From Thiomonas arsenitoxydans (lineage in GTDB: Bacteria > Pseudomonadota > Gammaproteobacteria > Burkholderiales > Burkholderiaceae_C), in NCBI RefSeq assembly GCF_000253115.1, contig NC_014145.1, positions 3,492,096-3,556,095 of the forward strand: 64,000 nt of DNA, given 5' to 3'. Position 1 is the stretch's first letter. Each line of letters opens with the position of its first letter. Positions 17,186-26,448 of this stretch are shown here, piece by piece. The translations under genes and the position numbers were made by a program. The notes under the pieces are model-generated. The model ran no database searches, was not told where the DNA came from, and was given only the letters and a program-made list of their open reading frames with translations.

Positions 17186-18247
17186 ATGCTCGTTACACAA
17201 CAACCCGTCCTGCGTCGTTTTTGGTATGCAATCATGCCTCTGCATGATCTCGAATCTGGACCAAAACCATTCACCCTGCTCGGCGAAAAACTGGTGCTGT
17301 GGAAGACGCCCGACGGACAGCCTGCGGCATTGCGCGACCGCTGCTGCCACCGCACCGCGCAACTGTCCAAGGGCTTTGTCGATGCTGCAGGGTGCATCGT
17401 CTGTGGGTATCACGGCTGGACCTACGACTGCGGCGGCAACTGCGTACGCATCCCCCAGAACCCGGACATGGCCATACCCGCTGGAGCGCGGGTGGAGTCG
17501 TTTCACTGCGCAGCGCGCTATGGCTATGCCTGGGTGGCATTGGAGAAGCCGCTGGCGCCCATCCCCGACTTTCCCGAAGAGGGCGCAGAAGGGTTTCGGC
17601 GCGTCTTCCAGTTTTACGAGCGTTGGGCCACCAGCCCGCTGCGCTTCATGGAGAACGCATTCGACAACTCGCACTTCAGCTATGTGCACAAGGCGAATTT
17701 CGGCATCTTTGAGCAGCCCCAGCCCTCGAGTTACCGCATCGAGGCCACCGAAGACGGTTTCGAGGCCGAAACCCTGGTACCCATCCGCAATCCGGCAAGC
17801 GGTCACCGCATTACCGGCAGTACCGGAGAATTCACCCAGCGTCACCTGCTCAACCGCTGGTGGCTGCCGTTCGTGCGGCGCTTCGGTTGCGTCTACCCGG
17901 AAAGCGGCCTGCATCACATCATCTACAACTGCGCCACGCCGATTGATGATGACCACATCATGCTGGCGCAATGGCTCTATCGCAATGACACCGAGGCGGA
18001 CTGCAGCACACAGGAGTTGATTGCCTGGGATCGGCCCATCGTCGATGAAGACCGCGACATCCTGGAAGCCACCGACCCGGACGCCTGCGTCGATACGCGT
18101 CGTCGCATGGAGTTCCACATGCAATCCGACAAGCCGGGCCTGATGATGCGCAAGCGCCTGCTCGAACTCTTGCATGCGCATGGCGAGGAAGAAGTTTTCA
18201 GGTCTGCGGCGGTGAAGCACTTTCCCATCCAACCCATACCCTCCTGA
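17186..18247 (+). CDS. Rieske non-heme iron oxygenase, catalytic subunit
   Basis: Ring-hydroxylating-type oxygenase of 353 residues. ATG 17186 follows AGAGGAG. The N-terminal Rieske domain has ligands CCH (RCCHRTAQ, near residue 49) and CGYHGW (near 72). The catalytic domain has a facial-triad segment ENAFDNSHFSYVH near residue 156. The family covers VanA- or phenylpropionate-dioxygenase-like monooxygenases that hydroxylate or demethylate small ring compounds. No reductase or ferredoxin gene is adjacent, so electrons must come from elsewhere. Neighbouring ATPase and deaminase suggest a heterocyclic nitrogen source. Confidence 0.85.
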   Translation: MLVTQQPVLRRFWYAIMPLHDLESGPKPFTLLGEKLVLWKTPDGQPAALRDRCCHRTAQLSKGFVDAAGCIVCGYHGWTYDCGGNCVRIPQNPDMAIPAGARVESFHCAARYGYAWVALEKPLAPIPDFPEEGAEGFRRVFQFYERWATSPLRFMENAFDNSHFSYVHKANFGIFEQPQPSSYRIEATEDGFEAETLVPIRNPASGHRITGSTGEFTQRHLLNRWWLPFVRRFGCVYPESGLHHIIYNCATPIDDDHIMLAQWLYRNDTEADCSTQELIAWDRPIVDEDRDILEATDPDACVDTRRRMEFHMQSDKPGLMMRKRLLELLHAHGEEEVFRSAAVKHFPIQPIPS

Positions 18248-18261
18248 ACAGGGATGCCCAC

Positions 18262-19101
18262 ATGGACATGACCCTCACATCGACGCCCCCTGACTCGCAA
18301 GCCACAACGCCGCTGGACCAGCCCGACGCGCTTACCGCGCTGTTCGCCAACCGGGTTGAGAAGACCTACCCCAACGGCACCCATGCCCTTGATGAGGTGC
18401 GCCTGCGTATCCAGCAGGGCGAGTTCGTGTCGCTGCTCGGACCTTCCGGCTGCGGCAAGAGCACGCTGTTGCGCATGTTCGCCGGGCTGGATACGCCGTC
18501 GGCCGGGCGCATTCTGTGGTGGGGCTCGGAAAAAATGGACGGCGCCGACGGCAAGCAGTCGTTGTCCATGGTGTTCCAGGAGCCCACGCTGATGCCCTGG
18601 GCGCGGGTGCGCGCAAATACCCGGCTGCCGCTCGACCTGCGCGGCACGCCGCGCGCAGAGGCCGATGCCCGCGTGACCGAGGCGTTGCAGATGGTGGGAC
18701 TGGACAAATTTGCCGATTCCTGGCCGCGCGAGCTGTCCGGCGGTATGCAGATGCGCGTGTCGCTGGCGCGGGCGCTGGTCACCCACCCCAGCCTGCTGCT
18801 GCTCGACGAACCCTTCGGCGCGCTCGACGAGTTCACCCGCAACAAGCTCGACAGCGATGTGCGCAATCTGTGGGCGCAGCAGGCCATGACCGTCGCCTTC
18901 GTCACGCACAGCATTTACGAGGCCGTCTTTCTCTCCACCCGCGTGGTGGTCATGGCCGCCCGGCCGGGCCGGGTGATTGCCGATGTGGCCATCGACGGCC
19001 CGGAGGTGCGCGACGAGGAATGGCGGGTCAGCGCGCCGTTTCTCGCCTACTGCCGACAACTCTCCGAGCTGCTCACTGCAGCCGCGCAGGGCAGAGTCTG
19101 A
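18262..19101 (+). CDS. ABC transporter ATP-binding protein
   Basis: ATPase of the nitrate/sulfonate/taurine class, 279 residues: Walker A LGPSGCGKST (near residues 59-68), VFQEPTLMPW, signature LSGGMQMR, Walker B LLLLDEPFGALD, H-loop VTHSIYEA. It lies 14 bases after the Rieske oxygenase. There is no permease or receptor in this direction, so it most likely powers the permease at 13937 and the two receptors encoded divergently. Residues 1-30 form a low-complexity leader. Confidence 0.88.
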   Translation: MDMTLTSTPPDSQATTPLDQPDALTALFANRVEKTYPNGTHALDEVRLRIQQGEFVSLLGPSGCGKSTLLRMFAGLDTPSAGRILWWGSEKMDGADGKQSLSMVFQEPTLMPWARVRANTRLPLDLRGTPRAEADARVTEALQMVGLDKFADSWPRELSGGMQMRVSLARALVTHPSLLLLDEPFGALDEFTRNKLDSDVRNLWAQQAMTVAFVTHSIYEAVFLSTRVVVMAARPGRVIADVAIDGPEVRDEEWRVSAPFLAYCRQLSELLTAAAQGRV

Positions 19102-20559
19102 ATGACCCCCGAATGGACCTCTCCTATGCAGCAACCCACTTCCCCTGACCTGCTCATCCGCGGCGCACAGGCACTCCTGACCGGCCTGCCTGGCGGCGCG
19201 GCGCGAAGCGCAGGTGCAGACGTGCGTGTTCGAAACGGCGTCATCAGCGCCGTCGGCACTCTCACGCCAGAACCGGGTGAACCCGTGCTCGACGCCAGCG
19301 GCTGCGTGATCTACCCCGCCTGGGTCAATACCCACCATCATCTGTTCCAGTCCTTGCTCAAGGGCGACCCGAAGGGCATCGACTGCACCCTCACCCCCTG
19401 GCTGGCCGCCGTGCCCTACCGCTACCGCGCCGCGTTCGATGCGCAGCGGTTTCGGCTGGCCGTGCGCATCGGCCTGGTGGAGCTTGCGCTCTCGGGCTGC
19501 GGCACCGTGGCCGATCACAACTACCTCTACTGGCCCGACATGCCTTTCGACGGCTCGGCCATCGTGTTCGATGAGGCGGAGCAACTCGGGCTGCGCATGG
19601 TCTTGTGCCGCGGCGGACAGACCCGCACCCGGCAACTCGAAACCAGCCTGCCCAAGGTGCTGCAACCCGAAACACTGCAGGCCTATCTGGATGATCTGTC
19701 AAGGCTCCAACAACGCTATCACGACCCCGCGCCGCAGGCCATGCGCCGCGTCGTGGCCGCGCCCACCACGCCGCTGTTCTCCATGCTGCCGCAGGAATTG
19801 CGCGACACCGCGGCGCACGCGCGCAGCCTGGGTCTGCGACTGCATTCGCATCTGTCGGAGACCGTCATCTATCAGCAGACCGCACAAACGCAGCACCAGC
19901 GCAGCCCCATCGATTTTGCCGCCAGCGTGGACTGGCTGGGCCCGGACGTGTGGTTCGCCCACCTGGTCAAGCTCGACCCTGAGGAGATCGACTTGCTCGG
20001 CCGCACCGGCACCGGCATCGCCCACTGCCCGCAGAGCAATGGGCGGCTGGGCAGCGGCATTTCCCCCATCCGTGCGCTCGAAAATGCTGGCACACCCATT
20101 TCGTTAGCGGTGGATGGCGCCGCGTCAAATGAGGCTGCCGACATGCTCAACGAAGCGCATGTCGCCTGGCTGATGGCCCGCGCCCGGGGCGGCCACGCGG
20201 CACGGCCCGAATACGCCGGAGGGCGTGGTGAAACCGGCGCGGCGGATGCCACTGTGGAAGACGTGGTGCGCTGGGGTACGGCAGGCGGCGCACGCGTGCT
20301 GGGCCTGGACAGCGTGGGCACCCTACAACCGGGCATGGCCGCAGACATTGCCATCTACGTCCTGGATCAACCGCGTCACTTCGGCCTGCACGATCCTGCC
20401 ATTGCCCCCGTGGCCAGCGGGGGCGCCAGCCTGCGCGCCCTGCTGGTCGGCGGCAAGGAGGTGGTGCGCAACGGCGTCATTCCCGGCCTGGACTTGGCCG
20501 AACTCGCCGCGCAGGCGCGCGCCGCCGTGCGCACCCTGCAGAGTCTGGCAACGCCTTGA
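19102..20559 (+). CDS. Amidohydrolase, 8-oxoguanine deaminase/TrzN-AtzB-like
   Basis: Metal-dependent aminohydrolase of the COG0402 group, 485 residues. Metal-binding motifs are NTHHHLFQSL (near 75), a His in LRLHSHLSET (near 248), WFAHLVKL (near 285) and VDGAASNE carrying the conserved Asp (near 341). Members deaminate purines or s-triazines (8-oxoguanine deaminase, hydroxyatrazine hydrolases). The neighbouring oxygenase could produce an oxidised purine-like substrate. Start 19102 directly follows the ATPase stop; Met 19126 is an alternative. Confidence 0.82.
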   Translation: MTPEWTSPMQQPTSPDLLIRGAQALLTGLPGGAARSAGADVRVRNGVISAVGTLTPEPGEPVLDASGCVIYPAWVNTHHHLFQSLLKGDPKGIDCTLTPWLAAVPYRYRAAFDAQRFRLAVRIGLVELALSGCGTVADHNYLYWPDMPFDGSAIVFDEAEQLGLRMVLCRGGQTRTRQLETSLPKVLQPETLQAYLDDLSRLQQRYHDPAPQAMRRVVAAPTTPLFSMLPQELRDTAAHARSLGLRLHSHLSETVIYQQTAQTQHQRSPIDFAASVDWLGPDVWFAHLVKLDPEEIDLLGRTGTGIAHCPQSNGRLGSGISPIRALENAGTPISLAVDGAASNEAADMLNEAHVAWLMARARGGHAARPEYAGGRGETGAADATVEDVVRWGTAGGARVLGLDSVGTLQPGMAADIAIYVLDQPRHFGLHDPAIAPVASGGASLRALLVGGKEVVRNGVIPGLDLAELAAQARAAVRTLQSLATP

Positions 20560-20565
20560 GCCACC

Positions 20566-21167
20566 ATGCGCGTTCTCTTGCTGTATGCCCATCCGGTGGA
20601 GACTAGCTTCCATGCGGCGCTGCATGCCCGCATGGTGCAGGCGCTGCGCGCAGCAGGCCACGAAGTCGATGACTTCGACCTCTACGCCGAAGACTTCAAC
20701 CCGGTGCTGTCGCGCGAGGAACGCTTGAATTACCGCGACACCACCCGCAACACCGCAGCCGTGGCCAGCTATGTGCAGCGCCTGCAACGGGCCGAAGCCC
20801 TCGTGCTGTGCTTCCCTACTTGGTGCTTCGGCCTGCCCGCCATCCTCAAGGGGTTTTTCGACCGGGTTCTGGTGCCTGGCGTGGCCTTCGACATCACCAA
20901 CCCGGCAAAGGTGCGCCCCGGATTGACGCATCTCCGCCACATCGCCGCCATATCGCCGCCGTCGTCACCTACGGCCGCCCCCGGTGGATGGCCTGGGCCA
21001 TGGGCGATCCTCCGCGCAAAGTCGTCACCCGCTATTTACGCGCGCTGTGCGGGCGCGGCGTGCGCATCCGCTACCACGCGCGCTATCACATGAATGTTGC
21101 CACCCGCGACCAGCTCGAACGGTTCGCGCTGCGCGTGGAAGACGCCATGCACAGGCTGCCGCGGTAG
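20566..21167 (+). pseudogene. NAD(P)H dehydrogenase (quinone)-like flavodoxin, frameshifted
   Basis: Flavodoxin-fold oxidoreductase (KefF/MdaB/NQO1-like): MRVLLLYAHPVETSFHAALH at the start, LVLCFPTWCFGLPAILKGFFDRVL near residue 85. After HLRHIAA the correct continuation (VVTYGRPRWMAWAMGDPP to the end at 21167) is in another frame. The cause is visible: ATCGCCGCC occurs twice at 20941-20960, separated by AT, an 11-base near-duplication. Removing one 11-base unit restores one frame of about 196 codons. Confidence 0.8.
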
Positions 21168-21219
21168 CGAAAACCCCCTCCGGGGCGCAGATGCAGACGC
21201 GGCAGGCCTGGGGGCGCTC

Positions 21220-22475
21220 TCAGGCCGTGCGCCAATGCACCGCAGCCGGTCGTCCTGGCAACTGCAGCTCGGCCACGGCGGGCTGCGTGCTGGCGATGAT
21301 CTGGCCTGCGCGCAGCACCAGCAGGCGGGTGGCGCGCAGGCGGATGGCCTCGACTGGGTCACCTGCCTGCAGCAGCACCAGATCGGCGCGGCAGCCCACG
21401 TCCAGGCCGTAGCCCTCCAGCCCGAGAATGCGCGCCGGGGTGGTGGTCACTGCGTCGAAGCACTGGCGCATCGCCGCCTGCCCCGTCATCTGCGCCACAT
21501 GCAGGCCCATGTGGGCGATTTCTAGCATGTCGCCGCTGCCGCCCGCGTACCACGGGTCCATCACGCAATCCTAGCCGAAGGCCACGGGCACACCCGCGGC
21601 CAGCAGCTCGGGCACGCGGGTCATGCCGCGGCGCTTGGGATAGGTGTCGTGGCGGCCTTGCAGGGTGATGTTGATCAGCGGGTTGGCGATGGCCGCCACG
21701 CCGCTCTCGGCCATCAGCGGCAGCAGCTTGCTGACGTAATAGTTGTCCATGCTGTGCATGGAGGTGAGGTGCGAGCCGACCACCCGTCCTTGCAGCCCAA
21801 GGCGCTGGGTGTGGAAGGCCAGGGTTTCGATGTGGCGACTCATCGGGTCGTCGGACTCGTCGCAATGCATGTCCACCGGCAGGCCGCGCGCGGCGGCGAG
21901 TTCGCACAGCAGCTTCACGCTCTCTGCGCAGTCTGCCATGGTGCGCTCGAAATGCGGAATGCCGCCCACCACGTCCACGCCCAGGTCAAGCGCGCGCTGC
22001 AGGTTGCGCAGCGCGGTCGGTGAGCGCAGCACGCCGTCCTGCGGGAAGGCGACGAGCTGCAGGTCGAGGTAGGGCCTGACGTGCTCGCGCACTTGCAACA
22101 GGGCTTCGACCGCCAGCAGACGGTCGTCGCATACATCGACATGCGAGCGGATGGCGAGCAGGCCTTTGGCCACCGCCCAGTCGCAATAGGCCAGGGCGCG
22201 CTCGATGAGAGCGTCTTGTGTGAGCTGCGGCTTCAACTCGCCCCACAGCGTAATGCCTTCGAGCAGGGTGCCGCTCTGATTGACGCGCGGCAGGCCGTAG
22301 CTCAGCGTGGAATCCATGTGGAAATGCGCGTCGACGAAGGGCGGGCTCAGCAGCTGCCCGGCGCAGTCGATCTCGCGTGCGGCTGGACCGCGACGATGCG
22401 CCCGGCTTCAATGCCGAGGTCGATGTCGGTGCGGCCATCGGGCAGAGTGCCGCGGCGAAGAATGAGATCGAGCAT
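21220..22475 (-). pseudogene. Cytosine deaminase/AtzC-like amidohydrolase, frameshift plus amber stop
   Basis: Remnant of an amidohydrolase related to cytosine deaminase and N-isopropylammelide amidohydrolase. The N-terminal piece (MLDLILRRGTLPDG) starts at 22475. The rest (SPPFVDAHFHMDSTLSYGLPR) is in another frame, with the shift near 22380. Strong family blocks follow (IRSHVDVCDD, DMHCDESDD, GSHLTSMHSMDNYY). A TAG at 21571-21573 then replaces the residue before the catalytic Asp in VAFG-x-DCVMDPWY, usually His. Two independent lesions make real decay more likely than a single sequencing error. It faces the broken oxidoreductase gene. Confidence 0.85.
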
Positions 22476-22533
22476 CAGGCGTGTTCCTGCGGCAAGGGCT
22501 GCATGAGCGCCGCAGAGTAGCGGCAGCGCGCGC

Positions 22534-23229
22534 TCATCGTAAGCCGCTGCCGCGCAGCACCATGTCGAGCACATGGCGGGTGGCGCGTTGTTGTTGCGCT
22601 GCGTCCATCTCGGGAGCGCCCAGCACGGCCTGCACCTGCACGGCGAAATCCGCATAGGTCTGGGTGGCGGCCCAGATGGTGAAGAACAGGTGGGTGCTGT
22701 CCACCGCGTGCATGCGGCCCTGGGCGATCCATTGATCGATCACCGCAGCCTTCTCGCGCACCAGCGGGTTGAGGGTGGTGGCGAGCATGTCGCCAATTTC
22801 AGGGGCGCCGTGCAGCAATTCGTTGGCGAACACCTTGGAGGCCAATGGACGCGCGAAGGCCATGCGCATTTTGTCGCGGATATAGGTCTCCAGCGCGGCG
22901 CGCGGGTCAGCCTCCAGAACGATGCCATGCACTGGAATCAGCCAGTCGTCTAGGATGCGCGCCAGCACCCTACGGTACAGGGCGCGCTTGTTGCCGAAGT
23001 AGTAGTGCAGATTGGCCTTGGGCAGGGCCGCCGCCTCGGCAATCGCAGCCATGGTGGCGCCGCCGAACCCAGCGCCCGCAAAAACGCGCTCGGCGGCGTC
23101 GAGGATCAGCGCCTCGTTGGCTTCACGCATGAGCCCGCGCATCCGCTTCTTCCCGCTGGATGAGCCGCGCCCCGGCACCGAGCGCGCTACTGTCTCTGCG
23201 GTGCTGGCGGGTGCCAGGGCGGCGCTCAT
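22534..23229 (-). CDS. TetR-family regulator, RutR-like
   Basis: Transcription regulator of 231 residues: TetR helix-turn-helix around residues 38-85 (LILDAAERVFAGAGFGGATMAAIAEAAALPKANLHYYFGNKRALY) followed by a RutR-type C-terminal ligand domain (HAVDSTHLFFTIWAATQTYADF). RutR of E. coli senses uracil. Here the gene is last in the leftward pyrimidine transport unit, 19 bases after the receptor gene. RutR-like palindromes at 27291 and 32844 are its likely targets. Confidence 0.85.
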   Translation of the reverse strand: MSAALAPASTAETVARSVPGRGSSSGKKRMRGLMREANEALILDAAERVFAGAGFGGATMAAIAEAAALPKANLHYYFGNKRALYRRVLARILDDWLIPVHGIVLEADPRAALETYIRDKMRMAFARPLASKVFANELLHGAPEIGDMLATTLNPLVREKAAVIDQWIAQGRMHAVDSTHLFFTIWAATQTYADFAVQVQAVLGAPEMDAAQQQRATRHVLDMVLRGSGLR

Positions 23230-23248
23230 GGGTGCAATGCCCGAGGGG

Positions 23249-24283
23249 TTACTTCGCCGGTGGCCAGGGCAGTTTGGCAGCGATGTCCCAGATCGCGTGG
23301 CTGTACCCTGCCCTGCCGGGATCGGTCTTGATCACCGGATCGCTGCCGCCTGACAGCAGCACTTTGACCGTGCGCGCGTAGTCAGCCGGGTAGAGATAGC
23401 CGATCTTGGGGGTGTTGGCGTCGGTGATGAGTTCGGCCATGCTCTTCATCTGGCGCTCCTGCACGGCCACCGTGGCGCTGCCGCTGGCGTCCTGCGCCAC
23501 CACGATCTTGGCGGCTTCTTCAGGGTGCTTCACCGCGTAGTTCCACCCGGCGAAGGAGGCCTTGAGGAACTTGGCCATCTTCTCGTCGAAGGCCTTGTCC
23601 TTGAGCTTGGGGCCCATGACATAGAGCCCGTCTTCCAGCGTGGACACGCCTTCCTTCTGATAGGAGAACACCACCAGATCGCTGGGCTTCACCCCGGCGT
23701 CGATGATCTGCCAGTACTCGTTGTAATTCATCGCCGAGATGCAGGCGGCCTGGTTCTGCAACAGCGGATCGACGTTGAAACCCTGCTTGAGCACGGTGAT
23801 GTCCTTGCCCGGCTTGTAACCCAGTTTGCTCATCCAGTTGAAGAAGGGGTATTCATTGCCGCCGAACCAGACGCCCAGCGTCTTGCCTTTGAAGTCTTTC
23901 GGGCTGGTGACGCCGCTGGACTTCTTGCACACCAGCAGCAAGCCGGAATGGTTGAACACCTGGGCGATGTTGACCAGCGGTACGCCCTTCTCGCGCGAAG
24001 CCAGCGCGTCGGGCATCCAGTCCACCACCACGTCGGCGCCACCGCCAGCGATGACCTGTACTGGCGACACGTCCGGCCCGCCCGGCTTGATGGTCACGTC
24101 CAGACCTTCGTCCTTGTAATAGCCCTTGGCCGCAGCCACGTAATACCCGGCGAACTGCGCCTGCGGCACCCACTTGAGCTGCAGCGTGACCTTGTTGTCC
24201 GCGGCGAGCGCGGCGTGGCTTGTGCCAAGGCCGATGAGGGCGGCGGCAGCCCAGTGGCGGATGTATCCAGACAGCAATTTCAT
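23249..24283 (-). CDS. NMT1-type periplasmic binding protein, pyrimidine-linked
   Basis: Receptor of an ABC importer, 344 residues from ATG 24283 (AAGGAG upstream). Signal peptide to about residue 28, then LQLKWVPQAQFAGYYVAAAKGYYKDEGLDVTIKPGG, typical of NMT1/THI5-like receptors. The long open frame upstream overlaps the permease and is spurious. It is encoded with two permeases, an ATPase and the RutR-like regulator, next to the reductive pyrimidine pathway, so uracil, thymine or a related compound is the likely ligand (inference). Confidence 0.87.
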   Translation of the reverse strand: MKLLSGYIRHWAAAALIGLGTSHAALAADNKVTLQLKWVPQAQFAGYYVAAAKGYYKDEGLDVTIKPGGPDVSPVQVIAGGGADVVVDWMPDALASREKGVPLVNIAQVFNHSGLLLVCKKSSGVTSPKDFKGKTLGVWFGGNEYPFFNWMSKLGYKPGKDITVLKQGFNVDPLLQNQAACISAMNYNEYWQIIDAGVKPSDLVVFSYQKEGVSTLEDGLYVMGPKLKDKAFDEKMAKFLKASFAGWNYAVKHPEEAAKIVVAQDASGSATVAVQERQMKSMAELITDANTPKIGYLYPADYARTVKVLLSGGSDPVIKTDPGRAGYSHAIWDIAAKLPWPPAK

Positions 24284-24315
24284 GATGCGCTCCTTGCGAG
24301 GTGGGTGAAATGGGA

Positions 24316-25509
24316 TTAAGAAATTCCGGCAGCGCTGCGCACCGACGGATGCCAGAACGCGGCGCGGCGCTCCAGCAGTACCAGCGCGGCATATGCAACT
24401 GAGCCAGCCACCGAGGCGGCGGTGATCGCGGCCCAGACCAAGCCCATATTCATGCGCGCCGCCTCGGTAGAAATTCGAAAGCCCAGCCCGACCGTAGGCG
24501 AGCCGAAAAACTCGGCGACGATGGCGCCTATCAGCGCCAGGGTGGCGTTGATTTTGAGCGCCGTGATCATCTGCGGCACGGCAGACGGCAGCTTGAGCAG
24601 CCATAGGGTCTGGCGGTGGCTGGCGCCGTAGGTCTGCATCAGCTCGGCCTCCAGCGTGCCCGCTGCGCGAAGCCCGGCCAGGGTGGAAACCAGCATGGGG
24701 AAAAAGGTCATCAGCGCCACTACGGCGGCCTTGGATTCCCAGCCGAAGCCGAACCACATCACGGCAATAGGGGCGACGCCCACCAGCGGCACGGCGCTGG
24801 TCATGGAAGCGATAGGCAGCAGGCCGCGCTGCAGAAAACTGTGGCGGTCGATGGCGAGCGCCACGCCAAAGCCCAGGCCGCAGCCGATGAGCCATCCGGT
24901 CAGCGCCTCGCGCACCAGGGTCTGCATGGCATCTTGCACGAGCGTGCCCGCGCGCTCCACCAGCGAGGCCAGCACCCACTGCGGCGCGGGAAGAATGACG
25001 CGCGGCACATCGAATGCCGTCACGCCCAGTTGCCAGAACAGCAAGGCCCACAGGCCGAGGACTGCGGCGGCGGACTGTGCGTCCAGGCGCGAGCCGTCGA
25101 GATGCGCGCAGCGATGCACCGTGAGCAAACCGATCAGCCCCAGTGCGACGCAGCCCAGCCAGAAACCGCTGCCTGCCTGGACATCGCCCAGAGCCGGCGG
25201 CACGCCCAGCCACAGCAGCCCGGCAGAGAGCGCCAGCAGGGTGAGGCCATAGGTCATCCAGCGCCCGCTGGGCCAGAGCAGGCGCACGGCGGCGAGCAGC
25301 AACAGGCCCAGCGCAGCCAGCGCGCGCGGCTGCTGCGCGGCGTCGAGCACCAGAGCGCCTGGTGCATCGGCCAATAAGGGCATGGCGGCGCTCAGCGCAA
25401 TGGCCAGCAGGGCGCACAGCGCCAGCACGCCGCCGGGGGCGCGGCGGCGCGGCGCCACTGCGCCACCCGCCAGCGAAGAAGGGCTAGCGGCCATGGCGAT
25501 TGCGCTCAT
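24316..25509 (-). CDS. ABC permease with extra N-terminal membrane region
   Basis: 397-residue permease, about 120 residues longer than usual. Residues 1-165 hold several additional hydrophobic segments (LALCALLAIALSAAMPLLA, ALAALGLLLLAAVRLL, LTLLALSAGLLWLGV, LGCVALGLIGLL). The standard BPD_transp_1 core follows, with an EAA loop near residue 310 (MQTYGASHRQTLWLLKLPSAVPQ). ATG 25509 overlaps the stop of the upstream permease by four bases (ATGA). It probably pairs with that permease as a heterodimer. Confidence 0.87.
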   Translation of the reverse strand: MSAIAMAASPSSLAGGAVAPRRRAPGGVLALCALLAIALSAAMPLLADAPGALVLDAAQQPRALAALGLLLLAAVRLLWPSGRWMTYGLTLLALSAGLLWLGVPPALGDVQAGSGFWLGCVALGLIGLLTVHRCAHLDGSRLDAQSAAAVLGLWALLFWQLGVTAFDVPRVILPAPQWVLASLVERAGTLVQDAMQTLVREALTGWLIGCGLGFGVALAIDRHSFLQRGLLPIASMTSAVPLVGVAPIAVMWFGFGWESKAAVVALMTFFPMLVSTLAGLRAAGTLEAELMQTYGASHRQTLWLLKLPSAVPQMITALKINATLALIGAIVAEFFGSPTVGLGFRISTEAARMNMGLVWAAITAASVAGSVAYAALVLLERRAAFWHPSVRSAAGIS

Positions 25510-26441
25510 TGCACCCTCCCGCCGCGTTTGCGCAGCACCACACGCTCCAGCACCGCCACCGCCGCAGTCAGTCCCAGTCCCAACAGCGCGGCCATGACCA
25601 GCGCGGCCCACATCTGCAGGATGTTGCCGTAGTAAGACGCGGTGAGCAGGCGCGCGCCCAGGCCGCCCTGCGCGCCGGTGGACACCTCCGCCACCATCGC
25701 CCCCACCAGCCCCGCGGCCACGGCGACTTTCAGCGCCGGAAACACATAGGGCAGCGCCGAGGGCATGCGCAGTAGCCAGAACGTCTGCCAGCGCGAGGCG
25801 GCATAGGTCTGCAGCAATTCGGTTTCAATGCGCTGCGGCGCGCGCAGGCCCTGCACCATGGCCACCGTCACCGGAAAGAAACAGAGATACATGGCGATGA
25901 CCGCCTTGGGCAGCAGCCCGCTCAGCCCCAAGCTGCCAAGGATAATGAGCACGATAGGCGCTAACGCCAGCACCGGCACCGTCTGCGAGGCCACAACCCA
26001 GGGCATCAGCGCCCGCTCGGGCGTGCGGGCATGCACCATCAGCGCCGCGAGCACCCAACCAAACAGGCCGCCGAGCACGAAGCCCAGCAGCGTGGCCTGC
26101 GCAGTGATCCAGGTCTGCAGCAGCAGGCTGCGCGGCGAGTCGACGGGCCAGTCGAACACGCCCTGCCACAGGGTGATGGCGATCTGGTGCGGCGCAGGCA
26201 GCACCGGGCGCGGCGTCGACCAGGTGGCCAGCAGCCAGTCGCTCCAGGTCCACGGCTTGTTCAGCGGCGCGAGCACTTGCTGCTCGGCACTGTGGCCGTT
26301 GAGCAGCACAGCCAGGCCATACCAGAGCAGCACCAGCACGGCGCCTACCGCCAGCACTGGCAAGGTCCTGCCCTGGGACGCGGGGCGTGCGCGCGCTGCG
26401 GGTTCATGCGGCGCCAATCGGATCACGGGGATGGAGGCCAT
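25506..26441 (-). CDS. ABC transporter permease
   Basis: 311-residue permease from ATG 26441, seven bases after the ATPase stop. It has about six hydrophobic segments and an EAA loop near residue 220 (LQTYAASRWQTFWLLRMPSALPYV). Residues 55-100 form an unusual extracytoplasmic loop (LNGHSAEQQVLAPLNKPWTW). Homologous to the core of the next permease. Confidence 0.88.
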   Translation of the reverse strand: MASIPVIRLAPHEPAARARPASQGRTLPVLAVGAVLVLLWYGLAVLLNGHSAEQQVLAPLNKPWTWSDWLLATWSTPRPVLPAPHQIAITLWQGVFDWPVDSPRSLLLQTWITAQATLLGFVLGGLFGWVLAALMVHARTPERALMPWVVASQTVPVLALAPIVLIILGSLGLSGLLPKAVIAMYLCFFPVTVAMVQGLRAPQRIETELLQTYAASRWQTFWLLRMPSALPYVFPALKVAVAAGLVGAMVAEVSTGAQGGLGARLLTASYYGNILQMWAALVMAALLGLGLTAAVAVLERVVLRKRGGRVQ

Positions 26442-26448
26442 GTGTCGG

